From: Lytechinus variegatus
Taxonomy: Eukaryota > Echinodermata > Echinoidea > Temnopleuroida > Toxopneustidae
DNA: 64,000 bases
Direction: 5' to 3'
Assembly: GCF_018143015.1 (NCBI RefSeq)
Contig: NC_054741.1
Span: 59,951,197-60,015,196 of the forward strand
This document shows, piece by piece, positions 52,375-64,000 of the stretch. The position numbers and the translations under genes were made by a program. Each line of letters starts with the position of its first letter. Position 1 is the first letter of the stretch. Below the pieces are notes generated by a model. That model saw nothing but the letters and a program-made list of their open reading frames with translations, was not told where the DNA came from and made no database searches.

Positions 52375-52530
52375 TCTTTCTTCTTTCTCCGTCAGGCTAT
52401 GAAAAGCTAACCCCTCTTCCTCTTGCAATATGATTTTTGGCGATCCTGGCGTCTGTTTCTGTCAGAAGATTTCGTTTGTTAACAGTGGCTGCTCTCCTAC
52501 GACATGGGATTTCTTTCAAAGATCGGCCGT

Positions 52531-52538
52531 TATTTATA
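52531..52538 (-). promoter_or_regulatory. Candidate TATA box of GGT-A
   Basis: TATAAATA on the minus strand, followed by a GC-rich stretch, about 157 bases upstream of the ATG. A start site about 30 bases downstream would give a 5'UTR of roughly 130 nt with one very short upstream ATG-TCG-TAG frame. Support is position and consensus only. Confidence 0.4.
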
Positions 52539-53229
52539 AGAAATCTCTCCTGGAACATGATGTGAGGAGTACAAGGTCACTGCGATCGATCTATCATTTT
52601 ATTTCAAGAGCTAGATCATATTTCTTGTCTTCAACAACTTTATCACTTTTATTTTATCCGTATAAAAACGAGAAAAATAGTGCAATAACCACCTTACACC
52701 ATCTGCAATCTTCAGACTGTCTGAGTATCGAACCTCGAGAAGTAAAGTTAAAGAGGCGTACCTTGCAAAACACCAGAGTAGGCGTGGTTCTTATTCTAGA
52801 CTAATTCTAACCGAGGGATGAATCGATTGATTAGTAACTGATGGCACAAAATGGGACACAATTAATATACTTGAATTAAATCCAACCAAATAAACCACAC
52901 TCAATACAGAAAAATTATATTAAAAAAGAGAAAACGAGATAAACAGATAAATAAAAGTTTGAACACAATCAGAGAAACGACGAGAAAGTAACGACACTTG
53001 AAAAGTTGGAAAGTTTGTATCCCCATGTTTTAGGGCATACACGAGCAATTCAGTTTCACATTCACTCGCGTGTTTAGTCAGAGCTTATTCGAACTAAATT
53101 TAGTTGTTGTTGTTTTCTTATTAAATTACGGAATCATTATAGTACAGCAAAACTAGGTACATTAATGGCTTATACTGTATAGCAGCAAGTAAGCAAGAAA
53201 AACGAGGGGGATAATTGGAAAAAAAAAAA
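52539..53229. other. Upstream region of GGT-A
   Basis: Presumed promoter-proximal sequence. A 124-residue plus-strand frame (52430-52804) overlaps the GGT-A 5'UTR antisense and has no recognisable domain; it is not called. Confidence 0.5.
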
Positions 53230-53984
53230 CTTTCAGGTCATCTTTATTACAAAACGTGCTCATTTTTTTCACTTTTTAGATCGAAGTATATAAAATCAAA
53301 TCATTTATTTAGGAAGATATCCATCTTTTTCATAATTTTGTAGGTTTAAATCTTTAAAAAGAAATTAGCTCGCGCTTTGCGCTCGCATTGCTTATTGAGA
53401 TGAACTACTTGTTCTTTATTTCACACGTTTCAAAAGTGCTTGAAAGATCCATTTTTCAGATCTGAATATATAAAAAAAAATACAAACTTTCAGCTTCACG
53501 CCCGCATTATGGTTTAGATTCCTATCCTGTTCATATTTTTTAAAGTACTAAAAATGTCTAGTATTTAGGTTGGAAAATCAAAAACTTTCAGCTAGCCCTT
53601 CGCGCTCGCATTAATTGATTAGATTCCTATCCTGTTTATATTCTTTTTAAGGTGCTATGAATGTCCAGTTTTTAGGATGGAAAATAAAAAACGTTCAGCT
53701 CATGCTTCGCGCTCGCATTCATTATTTAGATTCCTATTCCGTTCATTATGAAGTGCTAAGTATGTCCAGTTTTTAGGTTGGAAAATCAAAATCTTTCAGC
53801 TCGCGCTTTACGCTCGCATTAATTGTTTAGATTCCTATCCTGCTTATGATTTTTATAAAGCTGTTAAGAATGTCCAGTTCTTAGGTTGAAAAGTAAAAAA
53901 CTTTCAGCTCGCACTCGCACCTATTATTTAATTGAATTCCTATTCTGTTCATGATTTAAAAAAATATTACGAATGTCCAGTTTT
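53230..53984. repeat. Degenerate tandem repeat, unit about 100-120 bp, around six copies
   Basis: Recurring block: aatgtccagtttttagg, ggaaaatcaaaa, CTTTCAGCTCGCGCTT, CGCTCGCATT, gattcctatcctgtt. GC-rich cores fall near 53369, 53491, 53590, 53697, 53798 and 53908. It abuts the LINE 3' end. The same core appears inverted inside the hAT-like element at 55519-56307. Confidence 0.8.
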
Positions 53985-55212
53985 TACTTACCTACTTGGA
54001 TTTACTTGGATGTAGAGACATAAAGCCTGTAGCTTATTTGCCCCTCGTTACGTTGGATAGTCTCTGGTAGGGTAAAAACTTTAGTGGATGGGTTTTCCAG
54101 TGCCTCTCAGCTGATTTGAACATATTGACACTAGATGCAGAAACTGTTTCCTCGGGTAAAGCATTCCAGTTATTTAAATTGAAAAGGCATTTTGCCTTAT
54201 TTGCAATGTACATCTTTTTTTCTTAATTTCATGCTGTGACCTCTGGTTCTACCATGAACATCAATCTCAAAGAAGTTGTTTATAGGTCAATTTGATCAAG
54301 TCCTTTTGAAATTTTGTATATTTGGATCAGTTCAGCTCTTTGTCTTCAGCCTTTTCAGGATAGTCTAGATGACAGAGATGAAGCAAAAGTCTGGTTGCTG
54401 TCTGTTGTACCTTTTCAAGTAGATTTTCATCTCGTTTATATATAGGAGCCAATGCAGAGTTGCAATATTCCAGATTAGGCCTTACAATGGCTTTATAAAG
54501 GTTGAGCCATCCTTTCTCAATTAATGCTGTGAAAGACCTCTTAATCATTCCAAGTTTTGCATTAGCCCTTAGCATGGGTGCTGAAGGATAGACTTCTCAA
54601 AAAGGACTCCTAGATCTTTCTCTTTTTCATCAGACTTTACTTCTTGACGACCGTCTTCAGTTGTCATATGGTATGTGAAGCTTTGATTATTTCGACCATA
54701 GTGAATAACTTTACACTTTCACTCGTTGAATTTCAGTTGCCACAAGTTTGCCCATTCCTTTACTGCATTCACATATTCCTGTATAGTCATATCTGCATCC
54801 CTCTGTGAGTCTACAACACGGTGCATCTTAGTATCATCTGCAAATAACTTCATACTAGATCTTACATCTGGTAGGTCATTGATGAAACCGATGAAAAGGG
54901 TTGGGCCAAGGACACTACCTTGCGGAATTCCACTACTGACTGGTAGTGGTGTGGATGAATGGCCATTGATCATTAGATCGATCAGTCAAGTATGCCTCAA
55001 TCCAGTTTAGTAGATTACCCCTTATTCCATATGCTTCAAGTTTACGGATCAGGCGTTTATGAGGGACACTGTCAAATGCCTTCTGATAATCCAAGTAGAT
55101 GTAGTCAATGTTGTGTCCATCATCAATATCCTAGTCCAATCCACTAATACTTCTATCTTTGTAGTACATGATCTGCCATTGCGAAATCCATGTTGATTCT
55201 TATTCAGTAGAC
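53985..55212 (-). mobile_element. Non-LTR retrotransposon (CR1/jockey-type LINE), 3' part, decayed
   Basis: Read on the minus strand it gives reverse transcriptase pieces in order: NQHGFRNGRSCTTK, motif A YLDYQKAFDSVPH, motif B SGIPQGSVLGP, motif C FADDTK, then ANAKLGMIKRSF, LYKAIVRPNLEYCNSA, LLEKVQQTATRLL and WNALPEETVSASSVNMFK. Several frame changes and at least one in-frame stop (just after WQLKFNE, near 54721) interrupt it, so it is not active. The 3' end near 53985 carries short TCCAAGTAA-like repeats, as LINE tails often do. Its upstream continuation is at 56896-57240, the two pieces being separated by an inserted element. Confidence 0.85.
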
Positions 55213-55220
55213 CCTACATG

Positions 55221-56887
55221 CATGGGTGTCGATCCGTATTCTTGGTTGGGGGGGATGATTGACACAAATGTTCTTGTGGATGGGGATATTTCAACATTAC
55301 CCCCACTAAAATCACAAGTTAGGACATTTGGGAGTGGTTGATATGCATGGTGTTCTTGGAAATTCCTTCATTGTTGTAGTGTACTATACTTGTATAATTT
55401 TTTTGAAAATTCAATTTGTGTTACAAGTCAGCCTATTCTAAACTCATACCGAGAAAAAATGACAAAAATTGACTGGACCATGTACATAGTGATCTGTTCA
55501 TTGAGCATGATGTATACACAGGGGCGTCGATCCATTTTTCAGATGGGGAGGGGGCAAAATTATGAATCAACATTCCAAAGGCGCTCGATCACAATATATA
55601 TATATATACATATAACTCATGAGAAAGAGACACATATCTCACCTTCACCAACAATGCGAGCGCGAAGCGCGAGCTAAATTTTTTTAGTATGTCATGAAAA
55701 CAGGAAAAATGTACCTGTTTAGGTTTGTTTGTAGTAACTCATGAGGAGGATACATGTATCTCACTAGAGAGCGAGCTGGAATTTCTTTATATTCTGACCT
55801 GAAAGCTTGATATTCTAAGCATTTTTGGTACAAATGATTAAGATGGGTATCTAGAAGAACAATAGATGCGAGCGCGAGCTGAAAATTTTGATATTTTGAT
55901 CTGGAAAAAATGACATTTTAATGGAAGATATATATCCAACAAAAGATTATTGCAAAATCAAAGTTCTTTTGAGGTTTAGAATTGAAAACGGGACATTATA
56001 TTCACCTATATAATCATGAAAAGTATGGGGTTTTGGTACATGATGCGAGCGCGAAGCGCGAGCTGAAAATTTTTATATTCCATATCTGAAAAGCAGACAT
56101 TTTGAGCATGATTTTGAATCAAGATCGAGTTGGTATCTCAATCTCGCTTGCTGATTTCAGTGTAGCATTACAATCTTATTTTATTTTTTAGTTGCACATG
56201 CGAAATTATTGGGGGGGGGCAAAACGATATGTTTGCCCCCCAATATTTTCATTGGTGGGGCGATCGCCCCCTGCCCCCCCCCCCCCCACCCAGGATCGAC
56301 GCCTCTGTGTATACAACTTCTCTCTTAAATCTAACCTGACTGGCAATATCTTTATTCTTCTTAATGCATGATGATAAAATGCAGATTCGGACCAATTAAG
56401 ACTAGCACAAATTACAACCTGTGTGGCTTCTCGTGCGCCATCGGGTTTACCGTCATTCCTTTATTTATCTTGCCACCCTTTCCACCCTTTTGAGTTAATG
56501 ATTTATTTAAATTAATTTATTCACCACTGGTGGGATGGAACACCCAATCAACAAAAGTTGATTTTCGTTGGGGTCCTTTCATGTCATGTGTTAAAAAATA
56601 TCAAATACATAAACATTTCATTCTTTTTCATCTTGAACCTCCACCCATCTGTTTAATAGTCCTGAAAAAGATTGTTTTTATTTAATAACAATATACACAA
56701 ATTGCGAGGGAAACAAACTGATTGATGGCATACTATAATCATCATGATCAAACTTTCTTTTTTCATCATCATTATTATAATTTTTCTACCCTAAATTATT
56801 GGGGGGATGATAATACAGGCCATCCCCCCCACTTGAAATATTGGGGGGGATATATCCCCCCCATCCCCCCCGTGATCGACACCCATG
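55221..56887. mobile_element. hAT-like non-autonomous element inserted in the LINE
   Basis: Terminal inverted repeats CATGGGTGTCGATC and GATCGACACCCATG. Flanks CCTACATG and CCTACACT share six of eight bases, as expected for an aged 8-bp duplication. It sits exactly at the break between the two LINE pieces. No transposase reading frame is seen. It carries a further insertion at 55519-56307. Confidence 0.75.
55519..56307. mobile_element. hAT-like non-autonomous element nested in the preceding one
   Basis: Ends CAGGGGCGTCGATCC and GGATCGACGCCTCTG, with a perfect 8-bp duplication TGTATACA at 55511-55518 and 56308-56315. The interior holds imperfect repeats built around GCGAGCGCGAAGCGCGAGC. No protein is encoded. 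Confidence 0.85.
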
Positions 56888-56895
56888 CCTACACT

Positions 56896-57240
56896 TCAAG
56901 GTGTTGTAGTAGGATTTTAAGCACTATTTTTTCCATAATCTTGCATACCACAGATGTCAAACTCACAGGTCTATAGTTAGAAGGATCATTTCTCTTTCCC
57001 TTCTTGAAAAGTGGTACTGCATTGGCCTGTCTCCAGGAATCAGGAACGCTGCCTTCTTGCATCAACTTGGTGAAGATGATTTGTAGTGGTAAACTTATTT
57101 CCTTGTGTACCTCCTTCAGAACTCTGGAGTTAATCCCGTCAGGTCCAGGTAATTTGTCAACATTTAGCTCAGAGAATAAATTTTCAATATCTTGGACTTT
57201 GAATTCTACTTCTCTTATCTCTACTTCAATTTTTTTTTAA
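56896..57240 (-). mobile_element. Upstream continuation of the same LINE (RT finger region), 5' truncated
   Basis: Minus-strand reading is open and typical of LINE RT: LPGPDGINSRVLKEV, SWRQANAVPLFKKGKRNDPS, NYRPVSLTSVVCKIMEKI, LLQHLE. It stops abruptly near 57240, consistent with 5' truncation on insertion. It rejoins the piece ending at 55212 if the intervening element is removed. Confidence 0.85.
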
Positions 57241-57620
57241 TGAAAGTCATTGAAGATAGATGCTCTACTGTGAATACACTTCCAAGCGAGTTAGATTTTT
57301 TTTATTCAGAACTGAAAAGAGACATATTTAAAGGACTGTTAGTAGTTATTCATGAAGGGCATAGTATCTCACGGAGTCGATAATTCGAGCGGGAAGCGTA
57401 ATCTTAAATTATTTTTAGACATGACAAATTGACATCTTTAAGGACTGTTTTTAGAAATTCATGAAGAGCGTGCGTGAGCGTGAACCTGAAGTTTTTTTTT
57501 ATTATTATTCAGACATGAAACATTTCACGCACGTTAAGAAATCATGAAAAAAGATGCGTTTGTCACTGAATAAATGATAATGAAAGGTCGAAGCGCGAGG
57601 AGAAATATTTGTTACATATT
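57241..57620. repeat. Further degenerate copies of the GCGAAGCGCGAGC-type repeat
   Basis: Loose repeats with 'gacatattt/aaggactgtt/attcatgaa' and GAGCGGGAAGCG or GAGCGTGCGTGAGCG cores, resembling the array at 53230-53984 in reverse orientation. Weakly conserved. Confidence 0.5.
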
Positions 57621-60244
57621 GACATAAAAACAGATTGTTTTAAGGGCAATTCAATTTTCTTGACGGAGATTATCTCTTGAGCAAATTATGTTTTATCAAA
57701 TCATGATTTTTTATCATAACATTTCCTTTACCCAGGCAACTGTGATTCTCATTCGCTTCCTCTTCTTTCTCCCTTTCGTCATTTTTTTTTAGGCCAGCCG
57801 ATTTGGGGGCACGTGTCCCCGTAGTTACACAACTGCTTCTTCACCAAAAAAAGGGATATGGAAGATCCCCCCCCCCTTTCTCTCTCTGTGTGTGTTTCTG
57901 TTACGTCATTAAACTTGCCTTCCCTTTTATCTTTTCTCTCTCTTATCCTCCTCTTTTCATCTCTTTCTGTCACTTTTTTTTTACTATTTCTCTTTCCTTC
58001 TCTTCCTTCAATTCCGGCTATATGGATATCGCCCTATTTCTTCATACCTCATACTCGAGCTTCATTAAATCAGACTTCTAAACGTCGATTATCGAGAAAA
58101 ATCATTCTCACGACCTGTCTGAAAAAAGAGTTACGGCAAATTCAAATAAAACCCAATCGAATATTATCTCCAGTATCATCATTCTCTCCATCTCATTTTA
58201 ATGTTGATTTGAATCTCTTTCTTTGTAAGACAAGCCCCCGATGGGCGTGTCATAAAAATCTAGTTTTTGTTCTTATCCAATATTTAAGGAATTCAGTGTC
58301 TGGTGATGTGTACGCGTATCAAGAGAAAAGTCACTGACATGGCACGCCCACTGGAAAAGTAAAATGTGTCAATGCCCATGTGTTTAATAGGCCATGTCTA
58401 TGCTCAAGGCCAGACTGCTTAACATTATCAAGTAGAACAACCTTGGAAATAGGAAACCTTGGCACAATGTGAAGGTACTGTTAAATATTAAGAGGGTTTT
58501 GCGATGAGAGGTGTTCAATAAGAAATGCAGGTATAAACAGAGGGGTGTCATTGGTATACTTATCGTCTTGTGAGGATTCTTAATAAGAAAGAAAGAAGGG
58601 ATCCAATTTTATAACAAATATGATAAAAATATCAACGGCTTAACTAGAGTAACTACTTCAACTGAACAGGTTTCACCTGAGACATCTGTATTTCAAACTC
58701 GTGTGATTTTAAGGTTAGTGACGTCCCAGGTAATAATAAAAGCTAGGTCAATGAGGTATGGTAACGCGAGGCCGTACGCAGAAATTTTTTTTTCCTCGAG
58801 AGCGAAGCGACCGAGCTTGTCATTGGGGCACTAAAATTGCATCCATATAAGTGAAACTGAATGATTTTGTGCACACTTTTGGTTATTTTTTGTGAAAATT
58901 TTTAGTCAAAATTTTAGATTTTCGAAATTTCTGAGGGGGGGGGGGCAACCGCATGCGTACGGCCATGGGATCAGGAGCTTACTATCGGCCTTGATGCTAA
59001 AGAAGTCGATATAGATATTACTTTCATGATAATTATATACCACAGGTCTAAGTCCTGTCAGTTCCAGCAATAGTCAAGCCAATAGCATTCGAATCAATTT
59101 AATTCATTTCAATTAAAGTTTTAGTTTACTTCCATTCAAACATAAAGCAATGTGATATAAATCTGATACAAATTAACGTATTGACATTTTAAACAAGAAC
59201 AGTATAAAATAGAGTATATTATGGAATTGATAATAAGGGGGAGAGGTCCGCTAAAAGCATCTATTGTAAAGTGTGGATCCAACCCCCCCCCCCCCCCCCC
59301 TCTCTCCACTCCAGATATATATATATTTTTTCTTTTATTTAGATTTCTTGATTTCCGACTCAACAACGTACGATATAGCGGAAACAATACAAATTCATAA
59401 GATACATAAATATTGATAATGAATAAATGAATTTATTACGGGATGTTTATGTATAATTATGCAGTCCAGCTAACCAAAGTAGTATTGAGTGCAAGATGAT
59501 TCCATTTGTTCCATTGGGTCGAACGGAGCAGGGTATTTTGGAAGAACAAGAACATTGCGGTATTTGTCTGAAGACATCGTCAGAGATGCGAAAGAGGACA
59601 AGTTTAGTTAAACTACATCAAAACTTGTATTTTGATCTTCTGTCTTATTTTCACCCTTTTATATATTTTCCTTTTATATATTTTTTTTCCTACTTGAATA
59701 TTAGATGGCGGAAACCCTGGCCCCTGTCCCTTCTTTTGGAGCTGCCCCGATGTGAAAGTCACATTGACATCAATGAATATAATCGAGGTGAATTTTCCAT
59801 ATAATCATCGAATAAAATTAATGTTTAAATCATAAAAAAACATCAAGATCACGTACATCGGGCCTGAAATATACACAGACAATGATAGATGTGGTTCGAT
59901 CATATAGCTTTTTTTTTAAAAAATACACATATTAGACACACAATACTCATAATGTATATAATAAAATAAACAAATGCTGGAATTAGAAAAAAATCAATGC
60001 CTATTCAAAGAACAGTAGTCCTGAAATAAAATTCGAGCCTATATCCGCTGTTTTGTAGTTAATAAACATGATAAATCATACTTTCATTGAGAAAATACGA
60101 ATCCACTAAAAAGACCGCATACTTACACTAACGCAATCATTATCACAAAAGAAGAAACAAAATGAGAATTCGGAAAGAAGGATCAAACATATATACGACC
60201 ATGTAAATAAATGGCGACTTTGTAGAATTACGAATTTGTAGAAT
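57621..60244. other. Spacer between the LINE and the GGT-B 3' end
   Basis: T/C-rich tract at about 57860-58020, the TIR element at 58770, a C-run at 59282-59300. Downstream flank of GGT-B. No further gene recognised. Confidence 0.55.
58770..58964. mobile_element. Short TIR element (GGCCGTACGC ends)
   Basis: Ends GGCCGTACGCAG and GCATGCGTACGGCC; interior has a G-run and GAGCGAAGCGACCGAGC. No clear target duplication. Confidence 0.5.

Positions 60245-64000
<3,756 letters not shown>

Overview
This is a eukaryotic, animal-type window: AT-rich, with spliced genes that have GT-AG introns, long non-coding spacers, many short inverted-repeat elements and decayed LINE copies. Frequent tacatgta and taggccta words, the Alu-less mix of TIR elements, and the protein affinities suggest a marine deuterostome, most likely an echinoderm (possibly a sea urchin). 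That taxonomic call is inference.

Three protein-coding loci are supported. (1) An intronless ELOVL6-type fatty-acid elongase lies on the plus strand at 9475-10386, 303 residues, with all family motifs. (2) A complete 12-exon gamma-glutamyltransferase (GGT1-like, glutathione hydrolase proenzyme) lies on the minus strand, from its ATG at 52374 to its stop at 37597, about 579 residues, with the catalytic Thr and the substrate-binding residues visible. (3) A second GGT gene lies upstream of it in the same orientation. Only its last three exons (63506 to 60245) fall in the window, and its 5' part runs past position 64000. The two GGT genes are a tandem duplication with the same intron positions. 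GGT acts at the cell surface on glutathione. ELOVL6 acts in the ER membrane on long-chain acyl-CoA. No functional link between the two loci is implied.

The rest is spacer and mobile DNA. Positions 1-9400 hold several small TIR elements. Positions 10.4-37 kb hold no recognisable gene but many short non-autonomous elements: TTAA-flanked (piggyBac-like), TA-flanked (mariner-like) and 8-bp-duplication (hAT-like) types. Two of these elements are built from minisatellite arms (27.6-28.1 kb and 29.4-30.1 kb). The introns of the first GGT gene carry at least eight further insertions. Between the two GGT genes (52.5-60.2 kb) lies a CR1/jockey-type LINE split by a hAT-like element, which is itself split by another hAT-like element. 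A second LINE 3' fragment sits in an intron of the second GGT gene.

The most useful points to check are the exon-11 donor of the first GGT gene (the strongest site breaks the reading frame, a weaker one 8 nt downstream keeps it), the unexpectedly high similarity of exon 10 between the two GGT copies, and the inverted-minisatellite elements. No retrovirus, LTR element, Polinton, CRISPR array or rRNA/tRNA gene was recognised.
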